A stretch of 46,883 bases of DNA. Origin: UBA3537 sp049889395. GTDB lineage: Bacteria > Bacteroidota > Bacteroidia > Flavobacteriales > Flavobacteriaceae. Made by a program: the position numbers and the translations under genes. Of this stretch, positions 9,194 through 17,218 are shown piece after piece. Numbering within the stretch: position 1 is the stretch's first letter; the number at the start of each line of letters is the position of its first letter. The DNA lies in assembly GCA_049889395.1 (NCBI GenBank), contig JBMHDM010000022.1, positions 1 to 46,883 on the forward strand, in the 5' to 3' direction. Under the pieces are notes generated by a model, which saw only the letters and a list, made by a program, of their open reading frames with translations, searched no databases and was not told the origin of the DNA.

Positions 9194-10047
9194 TGATAAC
9201 GGTGCGTATTGGTGGAGTTCCCGAACATTTTAATTACCCATGGTATATCGCCCTAAACAATCAACTCTTTAGAAAAAAAGGCATCGAATTGCGATGGATT
9301 GATTGTCCTGGAGGAACTGGCGAAATGGTACAGGCACTAGAGCAAAACACCATTGATTTGGCTGTTGTATTAACCGAAGGAATAGTTAAAGCAATTTCTG
9401 ATGGAAATCCCAGTAGAATTATTCAAACTTTTATCAAATCGCCTTTAATTTGGGGGGTTCATGTATCAACCAAATCTAGATTTAGACGATTATCGGATTT
9501 AAAATCAAAACAGGCCGCAATAAGCAGAATCGGTTCTGGTTCTCATTTGATGGCTTATGTCAATGCTCGTCAAATGGGGTGGAATGCAGAAGAAGATTTA
9601 AAGTTTAAAATTATTCAAAATTTGGAAGGCGGTATTCAAGCCTTAAAAAATAATGAAGCAGATTATTTTTTGTGGGAAAAGTTTACCACAAAACCCTATG
9701 TGGATCAAGGTGTGTTTCGTCGAATTGGAGATTGTCCGACACCTTGGCCATGTTTTGTAATTGCAGCCCATAATATCTTTCTAAAACAAAAACCCGACAT
9801 CACAAAAATAATTTTAACCATCATAAATGATGTTACCATAGGATTTAAATCCTTTACTCATATTGACACCATTCTTTCCGAGCGATATCAACTTAAAAAA
9901 AAGGATGTTCAAGAATGGATAGGGTTAACGGAATGGTCGCAAAATCTCCTAGATAAAACGACATTAGAGGTCGTTCAAAATCAGCTATTGGAACTGGATC
10001 TTATTTCGGAAAAGAAAGACTATTCATCGCTGGTACAGCCCTTATAA
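9193..10047 (+). CDS. cytosolic periplasmic-binding-protein-like (substrate-binding) protein
   Basis: The 284-residue product has the two-lobe substrate-binding fold of the nitrate/sulfonate/thiamine-precursor type: an opening VRIGGVPEHFNYPWYIALNNQLFRK, then GTGEMVQALEQNTIDLAVVLTEG and AAISRIGSGSHLMAY. It has no signal peptide or lipobox and no permease or ATPase beside it, so a cytoplasmic ligand-binding or sensory role is more likely than transport. I chose the ATG at 9193, which shares one base with the preceding TGA; a TTG one codon earlier is the alternative. Its tail overlaps the convergent ung gene by six bases. Confidence 0.75.
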   Translation: MITVRIGGVPEHFNYPWYIALNNQLFRKKGIELRWIDCPGGTGEMVQALEQNTIDLAVVLTEGIVKAISDGNPSRIIQTFIKSPLIWGVHVSTKSRFRRLSDLKSKQAAISRIGSGSHLMAYVNARQMGWNAEEDLKFKIIQNLEGGIQALKNNEADYFLWEKFTTKPYVDQGVFRRIGDCPTPWPCFVIAAHNIFLKQKPDITKIILTIINDVTIGFKSFTHIDTILSERYQLKKKDVQEWIGLTEWSQNLLDKTTLEVVQNQLLELDLISEKKDYSSLVQPL

Positions 10048-10710
10048 ACACCAATTAATGGGTGCTTTCCCTTTGGATTTTAAAAAAGTATTCGCTTTAC
10101 TAAAATGTTTATTTCCAAACCAACACCCCCTGTTAGCACTGAGTGGCGAAGGGTGGCCGCTTTCCAAAATCAAATGTTTATTGCCATCTATGCGCTTGGC
10201 TTTTTTTCGTGCAAAACCGCCCCATAGCATAAAGACTACATCTACGGTTCTTTTAGAAATTTCTTGAATGACATAATTTGTAAACTGCTCCCACCCTTGC
10301 TTTTGATGACTGGCAGCTTCCCCATCTCTCACGGTTAGTGTTGCATTTAACAATAATACACCTTGTGTGGCCCAAGGGGTTAAATCGCCACTGGATGGAT
10401 ATGGCAACTGCAAATCGGTTTGAATTTCCTTAAAAATATTAACTAAGGACGGTGGATGAGCGATATCATGATTGACTGAAAATGCAAGGCCATTGGCCTG
10501 ACCATATCCGTGATAGGGATCTTGTCCAATAATAACCGCTTTTACATCACTCAGAGGGCACAATGTAAATGCTCTGAATATCTGATATTTGGGAGGATAA
10601 CAGTTATGGGAATCATATTCTTGTTGAACAAAATCAGCCAATTTTAGAAAATAAGACGATTTAAATTCTGGCGCTAAAATGGGTTTCCAACTGTCGTGTA
10701 ATTGGCGCAT
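10042..10710 (-). CDS. ung: uracil-DNA glycosylase
   Basis: Family 1 uracil-DNA glycosylase, which removes uracil from DNA to begin base-excision repair. With the ATG at 10710 (MRQLHDSWKPIL) it has 222 residues, the family norm. The catalytic water-activating motif GQDPYH is at 62-67 and the C-terminal loop HPSPLS is intact. The frame is open to 10794, but the 28 extra residues have no family counterpart, and a -7 promoter box lies inside that stretch. It is separated from the EamA gene by its own promoter. Confidence 0.95.
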   Translation of the reverse strand: MRQLHDSWKPILAPEFKSSYFLKLADFVQQEYDSHNCYPPKYQIFRAFTLCPLSDVKAVIIGQDPYHGYGQANGLAFSVNHDIAHPPSLVNIFKEIQTDLQLPYPSSGDLTPWATQGVLLLNATLTVRDGEAASHQKQGWEQFTNYVIQEISKRTVDVVFMLWGGFARKKAKRIDGNKHLILESGHPSPLSANRGCWFGNKHFSKANTFLKSKGKAPINWCL

Positions 10711-10751
10711 AATTTGTACAGTGCAGAGGTCATAAAAAAATACTAATGAAA

Positions 10752-10759
10752 CAAATTTA
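10752..10759 (-). promoter_or_regulatory. -7 promoter box of ung
   Basis: The minus strand reads TAAATTTG, an exact match to TAnnTTTG, 41 bases upstream of the chosen ung start. It supports the shorter start and independent transcription from the alginate operon above. Confidence 0.4.
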
Positions 10760-10790
10760 AAGGATATTTTCGAAAAAAAACAAGATAATA

Positions 10791-11636
10791 TCAACGGGTC
10801 TTATTTTGACTTTTGAAAAGAGTGTTGAAATATAATCCTGAAATAATAAGAATTATGGCAAAAACACTAATTGTGGTATAAGTTTCATCAAAATATATGA
10901 CTCCAATGATAATCGTGAAAACAACTTCAATGTACTTAAGGGGGGCTATTGCGTTGATTTCGCTCTGCTGAACGGCTTTTGTCATATAGACTTGTCCAAA
11001 GTACCCAAAAACGCCTAAACTCAATAAGATTACCCATTCTATTCCATTGGGAATAATCCAACATTGAAGCATTAAAACACCACCTATTATTGCTGAAAAA
11101 AGCATAAAATAATTCACAACAATAACGGGATGATCATTGGTGCCAATTTTTCTTATCACTATAAAAACCAATCCTGTAAATATTGCTGAAAGAATAGCCA
11201 ACATAAGTCCAATGTTTGTCATTTCTGAACTAAACCCCTTCAATAGTACAACTCCAAAAAATGCAACAAAGAAGCATATCCATTGAGAAAACTTGACGCG
11301 TTCATTTAGTAAAAAAATAGCAAAAAAAGACGCAAAAATGGGGGAAACATAACGAATTGAAACGGCAGAGCCAACGGGCAAAAATTTTATCGAAGCAAAA
11401 AACAAACCCATAGCCGTAAATCCAATAAGAGCTCTGGTAGCTAATAATATTTTTTGGTTCCCAAAAAACGGAATCTTGTATTTTAAAATAAATGGAATGG
11501 TAAAAATTAGAGTTCCTATAGATCTAAAAAATATAATTTGGAAAACATTAAAATGATTAAGATATTTTATGAGAACATTGAGCAATGCAAAAGACAATGC
11601 GCTCAAAATCATCCACCAAATTGCTTTACCTGACAC
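10791..11636 (-). CDS. EamA/DMT-family permease
   Basis: A 281-residue inner-membrane protein with about ten hydrophobic helices arranged as two EamA repeats (roughly residues 6-135 and 150-275). DMT permeases move small metabolites or act as exporters; the substrate cannot be read from sequence. It starts 18 bases after the KDPG aldolase gene and has no obvious promoter of its own, so it looks like the last gene of the alginate operon. An export or overflow role for a pathway intermediate is conceivable, but the linkage could also be incidental. Confidence 0.8.
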   Translation of the reverse strand: MSGKAIWWMILSALSFALLNVLIKYLNHFNVFQIIFFRSIGTLIFTIPFILKYKIPFFGNQKILLATRALIGFTAMGLFFASIKFLPVGSAVSIRYVSPIFASFFAIFLLNERVKFSQWICFFVAFFGVVLLKGFSSEMTNIGLMLAILSAIFTGLVFIVIRKIGTNDHPVIVVNYFMLFSAIIGGVLMLQCWIIPNGIEWVILLSLGVFGYFGQVYMTKAVQQSEINAIAPLKYIEVVFTIIIGVIYFDETYTTISVFAIILIISGLYFNTLFKSQNKTR

Positions 11637-11654
11637 AAAAAAAGTGTTTGATAA

Positions 11655-12326
11655 TTATTTATGAGTTAGAGACTTGATAATCTGTAAGGCGTTTTTAGTA
11701 TCAGATTCAATTTTTGCTAAATCGTAACTTCCATTAGCTTCTTTTTTAATCAACTTGGATCCCATTCCAACACAAGTAACTCCAGCGTTAAACCAACCTT
11801 CCAAATTTTCTTTTGTTGGCGAAACGCCGCCTGTTGGCATAACACTCGTCCATGGTTGAGGACCCCGAATAGCTTTTACAAAATCAGGCCCATAAATTCC
11901 ACCTGGAAACAACTTGACAATTTCACAACCCAATTCCTCAGCCTTAGCAATTTCGGTAAGAGAACCGCATCCTGGTGACCAAAGTACCTTACGTCTATTA
12001 CATACCAAAGCGATATCTTCTCTCAAAACTGGTGTGACTATAAAATTAGCACCCAAGGCCATAAATCTTGAAGCAGAGGCTGCATCGGTAACAGAACCTA
12101 CGCCCATTATCATCCCTGGCAAATGTTTTATTACATATTTATTTAATTCACCAAAAACTTCGTGAGCAAAATCACCTCTTGCTGTAAATTCAAGCAATCG
12201 AGAACCGCCGTCGTAACAAGCCTTTACGACTTGCTTACTAATTTCTAAATCTCCATGATAAAACAAAGGAACTAAACCCGTCTCTTTCATGGTTAATGCG
12301 ACTTCTATTCTAGAAAAATGTGCCAT
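11655..12326 (-). CDS. eda: 2-keto-3-deoxy-6-phosphogluconate (KDPG) aldolase
   Basis: KDPG aldolase splits KDPG into pyruvate and glyceraldehyde-3-phosphate, the last step of alginate monomer catabolism and of the Entner-Doudoroff pathway. The 223-residue class I aldolase shows the catalytic glutamate in LEFTAR (E46), the Schiff-base lysine in VKLFP (K138) and the phosphate-binding TGGV (165-168). Many homologues also act on 4-hydroxy-2-oxoglutarate. It begins three bases after the KDG kinase stop, matching consecutive steps. Confidence 0.93.
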   Translation of the reverse strand: MAHFSRIEVALTMKETGLVPLFYHGDLEISKQVVKACYDGGSRLLEFTARGDFAHEVFGELNKYVIKHLPGMIMGVGSVTDAASASRFMALGANFIVTPVLREDIALVCNRRKVLWSPGCGSLTEIAKAEELGCEIVKLFPGGIYGPDFVKAIRGPQPWTSVMPTGGVSPTKENLEGWFNAGVTCVGMGSKLIKKEANGSYDLAKIESDTKNALQIIKSLTHK

Positions 12327-12329
12327 AAT

Positions 12330-13376
12330 TTACCTTGCTACTCTTCCAGAGGCATCGCCTCCCATTAGTTTTTCGACCTCATCTACGGTTACCAAATTGG
12401 CATCACCTTTAATGGTATGCTTCAAACAAGAAGCTGCCACTGCAAAGTCTAATGCATTTTGATCGTCTTCTGGATACTTTAGTAACCCATAAATCAAGCC
12501 GCCCATAAAAGAATCACCACCACCAACGCGATCTACAATATCTGTAATTTGATATTGTGTAGTTTCATACATTTTAGATCCGTCGTAAAGCACACCTGCC
12601 CATGTGTTGTGAGAGGCTGAAATTGAACCTCTTAATGTTGTAATCACTTTCTTTGCTTTTGGAAATTTGGCCATCATTTGTTTGCATACAGACAGAAATG
12701 CCTCTGCTTTGACATCATGCCCATGTTTGTGGACATCTAATCCTTCTGGGTGAATTCCGAAGTGTTTTTCAGCATCTTCTTCATTACCAAGAACAATATC
12801 ACAATAGGAGGTTAATTCAGTCATCACTTTTTCTCTGTGGCTATCATCGCAATATTTCCAAAGTTTGGCCCTGTAATTCAAATCCGTTGATATGGTAACA
12901 CCCATATCGCTAGCGGTTTTAACAGCTTCCAAACAAGCATCAGCGGCGCCCTGAGAAATGGCAGGGGTAATCCCTGTCCAGTGAAACCAAGCTACATCTT
13001 TAAAAACAGACGCCCAATCTATCATTCCGGGTTCTATTTCTGAAATGGCAGAATGTGCTCTGTCATAAACGACTTTACTCCCTCGACTAACTGCACCTGT
13101 TTCTAAAAAATAAATCCCCAGTCGATCACCCCCATATATAATTTTGTCGACTCCTACTCCCCTCTTGCGCATTTCCATCATGGCACATTGTCCAATATCA
13201 TTTTTTGGAAGACGGGTGACAAAATCTACAGGCACACCATAATTGGCTAGCGATACTGCTACATTAGATTCTCCTCCACCATAGATGACATCAAAACTGG
13301 ATGCTTGTGAGAATCTAAGGTAACCCTGAGGGGCTAGTCTCAACATGATCTCACCAAAAGTGACTACTTTTTTCAT
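12330..13376 (-). CDS. kdgK: 2-keto-3-deoxygluconate (KDG) kinase, PfkB family
   Basis: A 348-residue PfkB-type sugar kinase. GGGESN at 33-38 is the first PfkB signature, and GGGDSF at 285-290 carries the catalytic base D288. In context it phosphorylates KDG to KDPG with ATP. It lies between the SDR reductase that would make KDG and the aldolase that would consume KDPG, which fixes the specificity better than sequence alone. Ribokinase or fructokinase activity would be the alternative for an isolated copy. Confidence 0.9.
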   Translation of the reverse strand: MKKVVTFGEIMLRLAPQGYLRFSQASSFDVIYGGGESNVAVSLANYGVPVDFVTRLPKNDIGQCAMMEMRKRGVGVDKIIYGGDRLGIYFLETGAVSRGSKVVYDRAHSAISEIEPGMIDWASVFKDVAWFHWTGITPAISQGAADACLEAVKTASDMGVTISTDLNYRAKLWKYCDDSHREKVMTELTSYCDIVLGNEEDAEKHFGIHPEGLDVHKHGHDVKAEAFLSVCKQMMAKFPKAKKVITTLRGSISASHNTWAGVLYDGSKMYETTQYQITDIVDRVGGGDSFMGGLIYGLLKYPEDDQNALDFAVAASCLKHTIKGDANLVTVDEVEKLMGGDASGRVAR

Positions 13377-13414
13377 TGTGTTAAATAATTCTTTAGTATG
13401 GTTGAGTTAAATAA

Positions 13415-14179
13415 TTAAATCCCTAAGGCTTGACCACCGCCTATTTGGATAGTTTCAGCCGTAATAAATGAAGCATCTTTACTCGCTAAAAATGAAACTA
13501 CACCAGCAACATCCTCTGGTTGACCAAGTCTTCCGAGCATGATATTATTAGCCCAAGAGGCAAAAACTTCAGGCTTGGTAGACTTTATTTGAGCATGAAA
13601 AGGTGTGTCAATAGTCCCTGGTGATACCGCATTAGCACGAATACCGTACTCGGCCAAGTCTTTGGCTAAAGCCCTTGTAATAGCATGTACACCAGCTTTT
13701 GAAGTTCCATAAATACCTGCGCCTGGTCCTCCAGCAGTCCATCCAGCGTTGGAAGTATAATTGATAATGGATGGATTATCGGATTGTTTCAAAAAAGGAA
13801 TAGCCGCTCTAGAAGCAAAAAATACTGAGTCTAAATTTAGAGCCATAACGAATCTGTAAAATTCAGTAGTCATACCTTCAAATCTTGAGCGTCCACCCAG
13901 ACCACCAGCGTTATTTACCAATACATCAATTTTACCATAGTGATTGCCAATGGCTTCAATATTTGTGGTAACGGCTTCTTCATTTGTGACGTCAAATCCT
14001 CTATATTCAGCGTCAATATTTAGAGTTTTTAGTTCAGCGATACGTTCTGCACCTTTGTCATCCTCTATTCCATTTAAAATAACAGTATAGCCGTCCAGCC
14101 CAAGTCGTTTGGCGACTTCAAATCCAATCCCTCCTGTTGCTCCAGTTACAATGGCTATTTTATTATGATGTTTACTCAT
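13415..14179 (-). CDS. SDR-family DEH (4-deoxy-L-erythro-5-hexoseulose uronate) reductase candidate
   Basis: A 254-residue classical short-chain dehydrogenase: coenzyme motif TGATGGIG at 12-19, NNAG at 89-92, and the catalytic set N115, S143, Y157 and K161. In an alginate locus with kdgF upstream and kdgK downstream, the expected reaction is NAD(P)H-dependent reduction of DEH to KDG. The closest general family label would be KduD-like or 3-oxoacyl-ACP reductase-like; no KduI isomerase is present, which favours the alginate DEH route over the pectin route. Confidence 0.82.
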   Translation of the reverse strand: MSKHHNKIAIVTGATGGIGFEVAKRLGLDGYTVILNGIEDDKGAERIAELKTLNIDAEYRGFDVTNEEAVTTNIEAIGNHYGKIDVLVNNAGGLGGRSRFEGMTTEFYRFVMALNLDSVFFASRAAIPFLKQSDNPSIINYTSNAGWTAGGPGAGIYGTSKAGVHAITRALAKDLAEYGIRANAVSPGTIDTPFHAQIKSTKPEVFASWANNIMLGRLGQPEDVAGVVSFLASKDASFITAETIQIGGGQALGI

Positions 14180-14210
14180 GTTTTTTATAATTTTTAATGT
14201 TTTTAATTGT

Positions 14211-15488
14211 TTATTTTGAAATAACTAGTTTTACTTTTTTTATGAGAACCAATATGGATACTACAGCTAAGGCTACTGAAATTGTTATGGCGATAAATGC
14301 AGGAGTATATGAGCCCCCGTCAGTAATTCTGCCAATGAACCAGTTCATAAGCATCGGAGAAAAGGCAGCTACTGTTCCAGCCAATCCAGCTAGAGTTCCT
14401 ACAGATGGCCCCCTAAATAGGTCACTAGATAATGTTTGTATGTTTCCAATGGCAAATTGAAACCCAAATAAAGCCATCCCTGAAAGGTAAATGAAAGTCA
14501 TATAGTTGGAGTCATTTACAAATATGATGATAGCCACAAAGCCGGCAATGATTAGGAAACTTCCAATCGCTATACTAGCTTTTCGCCCCATATCGGTAGA
14601 GGTTCGTTTTATAATCTTTTCTGTTATTATTCCGCCTAAAATTCCACCTGCAGCAGCCATGAGATATGATATCCACATGGTATTGCCAATTTCTTCAATA
14701 CTTAAACCGAATTTGGAATTGAGATAAATGGGCATCCAACCTGCGAAGAACCACCAAATTGGTTCAATAAAAAATCGACATAATAAGATTCCCCAGGGTT
14801 CTTTGTAGCTTAAAATCTTGGCAACACTAAGGCTTTTTGCATCAGAATCTAATGAAATATTATTTTGTTTTTTATCGTTTAACAGTAGGGTTTTTTCTTC
14901 ATCAGTTATCCAGGGGTGATGTTCTGGTTTGGATTTATTGATAACTAACCAAGGTAGAATCCATATCAGTCCAACTAATCCTAAAATTACATAAGTTGAT
15001 TTCCAACCAAATTTTGAATAAAGGAATACAATAACTACCGGAGCAATTACATTACCAATAGATGCACCAGCATTAAAAATACCTTGGGCTAAAGCGCGTT
15101 GTTTTACAGGAAACCATTCGCCGTTGTTTTTAACAGCTCCTGGCCACAATCCTGCTTCACCAAGCCCCAATAGACCTCGAGCAACAGAAAGTGAAGTAAT
15201 GCCTTTGGCTATCGCATGACCAGCAGCTGCTAAAGACCAAACTACAATTGAAAGAACAAAGCCGATGCGAGTCCCTATTTTATCATATAAACGTCCAGAC
15301 AAGAATTTACTAGCGGCGTATGTAAACATAAACACGTTCAACATCAAGGCGTAGTCACTGTTGTCCATTCCTAGGTCTTTGCCCATATCTGGCCATAACA
15401 AGGCAAACGCAGTTCTGTCAATATAATTTATGACTGTTGCAATAAAGATTAGAGTAATAATCCACCACCGTAAGCCTTTTAATTTCAT
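14211..15488 (-). CDS. MFS transporter, ACS (hexuronate) type
   Basis: A 425-residue major facilitator with about 12 membrane helices. The segment RGLLGLGEAGLWPGAVK is the characteristic signature of the anion:cation symporter subfamily that includes the hexuronate transporter ExuT. NYIDRTAF at the end of helix 1 fits the same group. In context it should bring DEH or unsaturated uronate across the inner membrane. It lies 12 bases after the GntR regulator gene and 31 bases before the SDR gene, all in one apparent operon. Confidence 0.88.
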   Translation of the reverse strand: MKLKGLRWWIITLIFIATVINYIDRTAFALLWPDMGKDLGMDNSDYALMLNVFMFTYAASKFLSGRLYDKIGTRIGFVLSIVVWSLAAAGHAIAKGITSLSVARGLLGLGEAGLWPGAVKNNGEWFPVKQRALAQGIFNAGASIGNVIAPVVIVFLYSKFGWKSTYVILGLVGLIWILPWLVINKSKPEHHPWITDEEKTLLLNDKKQNNISLDSDAKSLSVAKILSYKEPWGILLCRFFIEPIWWFFAGWMPIYLNSKFGLSIEEIGNTMWISYLMAAAGGILGGIITEKIIKRTSTDMGRKASIAIGSFLIIAGFVAIIIFVNDSNYMTFIYLSGMALFGFQFAIGNIQTLSSDLFRGPSVGTLAGLAGTVAAFSPMLMNWFIGRITDGGSYTPAFIAITISVALAVVSILVLIKKVKLVISK

Positions 15489-15500
15489 TTTAATTTTTTA

Positions 15501-16202
15501 TTAAATGTTGTAGCAATATTGATACAGCACGTTGAAATGTTCTTTCATTTTTTGCTTTGCCAAATTTGGGTCTTGAATTTTTATAGCGTTGTAAATTTCT
15601 TGATGCTCTACAATGCCTTTGTGTGCTAAATCTTTATCGCAGACATGGTGAGTTTCAAAATTAGTAATGATTTCAGGGGTAATCATCAGCATAAAATTAT
15701 TGAGGGTTGTGTTGCCACTGGCTTTAGCAATAGCTAAATGAAACAACAAGTCTTCTTGAACAGCATCTTCATTGTTGAGGACTTTGTTTGTGTAAGCAGC
15801 TAGTGTTTTTTTGATTAGATCGAGATCTTCTTCAGTACGTCTTAGCGAAGCTAGTTTTACGGTTTTAAGTTCCAAGAGAATTCTTGTTTCAACCAAAGAT
15901 TTAAAATCAGGATCCTCGAGTCGAAGGATGTCATCAATCATACCGTTCAGGGCTATTGCGCCTATATTAGCAATAAAAGTTCCGCTTTGCGGGATTGAGT
16001 TTAGAATACCATAAAAATCTAGTTTTTGTATTGCTCTTCTAACGTTTCCACGAGAAACATTAAATTTTTCTGAGAGCATCCTTTCTGATGGAAGCTTATC
16101 TCCAGGTTCAAGATTTTTAGAGACAATTAAATCTCTGATGCTAGAAATAATTTCTTTCTGATGAGTATGGGTGTCTATTTTAACAGGAATATTTAGATTC
16201 AT
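15501..16202 (-). CDS. GntR-family (FadR/UxuR-like, FCD domain) transcriptional regulator
   Basis: The 233-residue protein has an N-terminal winged helix (about residues 12-80: LEPGDKLPSERMLSEKFNVSRGNVRRAIQKL) and a C-terminal FCD ligand domain (about 90-225; metal-site-like segments FHLAIAKASGN and HQEIYNAI). FCD GntR proteins sense small acids such as uronates or KDG. The palindromes before susC and before the upstream PL7 gene have TGGT/ACCA half-sites like those of UxuR/ExuR operators, so this protein is the natural candidate to bind them. It sits inside the operon it would control. Confidence 0.9.
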   Translation of the reverse strand: MNLNIPVKIDTHTHQKEIISSIRDLIVSKNLEPGDKLPSERMLSEKFNVSRGNVRRAIQKLDFYGILNSIPQSGTFIANIGAIALNGMIDDILRLEDPDFKSLVETRILLELKTVKLASLRRTEEDLDLIKKTLAAYTNKVLNNEDAVQEDLLFHLAIAKASGNTTLNNFMLMITPEIITNFETHHVCDKDLAHKGIVEHQEIYNAIKIQDPNLAKQKMKEHFNVLYQYCYNI

Positions 16203-16296
16203 ACTAATTTTATTAAGTAATTAGGGTTGAGAATTAATTTCATGTTAAATTATTAATTATCCAATTAGTCTGCAAATCAATTTTTTTTTAAAATGA

Positions 16297-17193
16297 TTAA
16301 TGATTAACCTCCAAGGTAAAGAGTTTTACTTTTGAAAAGGCTCCAGAGTCTCTGGATTGGAAATAGTTTCCAACTTTAAAATAATTTTCAAAAATATTCC
16401 ACCTTTCAATGTGTACACCTTTGTAGACTTTATATTCATAATCGTTAAGGCAGATCACTAACTTTCCTTTAGACGCTTTAACTTCTAACGTAAATTTATT
16501 GAAATCTACTTTTTCTTCGAAGTTAAATCCTTTATCATCAGTCCAGGCATCTTCATGTAAGATTTCCTCATCTGAGGCATTGATATCTTTTAAAATCTTT
16601 GTTTTGACTCGAATTTTTCCATTATCCCAATATATTTTCAAAATTGGTGGAGCATTGTTGTCGTCTTCACCTATTAAATCTCTTTGCTCATTGGTTAACC
16701 TTCCGTGTATTTGCATAATAATGGTTTTATGATATTTACCATTATCGGCTTTGGTAGAAAAATCCATTGCCATTTTGGCCTTCATTATTCCACCTTGTTC
16801 AAAAGTCCAATTCACATTATTTTCTCCGGGAAGCATTTGTTCCCTTAGTTCTGACCTTGTGTATTTAGTGTTTCTTGTTTTAGACTTTGTTGGCATGGCA
16901 TGAAAAACGATTGAACCACTTAGAGAATCAATATACATGTAAGGTTTGGCTATCTCATTAGAAGCAAAATCATAAATCTCAGGATATTGAATCTCTACAG
17001 GTTTACCTTTTTCATTAACGGCTGGCAAGGTTACTTTCCAGTGAGTAAGATCAATTTTAGGAAGTTTTACTCGTTTTTTTCTTTTCTTTTTCCGTTTACT
17101 CTGCTTTTCAGTAGGAACTTCATCAGCAGATATTTGACTAAAAGTTGGTGTTAGTGTAAAAAAGCTTAGCAAAAAAACAAACCAAATTTTCAT
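16297..17193 (-). CDS. PL7-family alginate lyase with polybasic N-terminal linker
   Basis: A 298-residue polysaccharide lyase 7. All three family motifs are intact: RSELRE (113-118), QIH (161-163) and YFKVGNYFQ (271-279); the domain opens with DLTHWKVTLP at 48-57. PL7 enzymes cleave alginate by beta-elimination. Residues 1-20 form a signal peptide ending TFSQ without a lipobox cysteine, so the product should be periplasmic or released. Between the signal and the domain lies an unusually basic tract, KQSKRKKKRKKRVKLPK (30-46). A strong Shine-Dalgarno sequence precedes the ATG. It is placed after the PKD lipoprotein gene and 94 bases before the regulator gene. Confidence 0.92.
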   Translation of the reverse strand: MKIWFVFLLSFFTLTPTFSQISADEVPTEKQSKRKKKRKKRVKLPKIDLTHWKVTLPAVNEKGKPVEIQYPEIYDFASNEIAKPYMYIDSLSGSIVFHAMPTKSKTRNTKYTRSELREQMLPGENNVNWTFEQGGIMKAKMAMDFSTKADNGKYHKTIIMQIHGRLTNEQRDLIGEDDNNAPPILKIYWDNGKIRVKTKILKDINASDEEILHEDAWTDDKGFNFEEKVDFNKFTLEVKASKGKLVICLNDYEYKVYKGVHIERWNIFENYFKVGNYFQSRDSGAFSKVKLFTLEVNH

Positions 17194-17203
17194 ATGAGTA
17201 AAA

Positions 17204-17209
17204 CCTCCT
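17204..17209 (-). promoter_or_regulatory. strong Shine-Dalgarno site of the downstream PL7 lyase
   Basis: The minus strand reads AGGAGG ten bases before the ATG at 17193. Flavobacteria seldom use strong Shine-Dalgarno sequences, and most neighbours in this locus lack one, so the site stands out. Confidence 0.4.
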
Positions 17210-17218
17210 AATTGAATA

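Noticed and set aside
10711..10794. 28-residue N-terminal extension of Ung
   Set aside because: No family counterpart, and a -7 promoter box lies within it; the ATG at 10710 gives the normal Ung length.
13415..14179. SDR gene considered as fatty-acid 3-oxoacyl-ACP reductase (fabG)
   Set aside because: Sequence family overlaps, but the position between the uronate transporter and KDG kinase genes makes DEH reduction far more likely.
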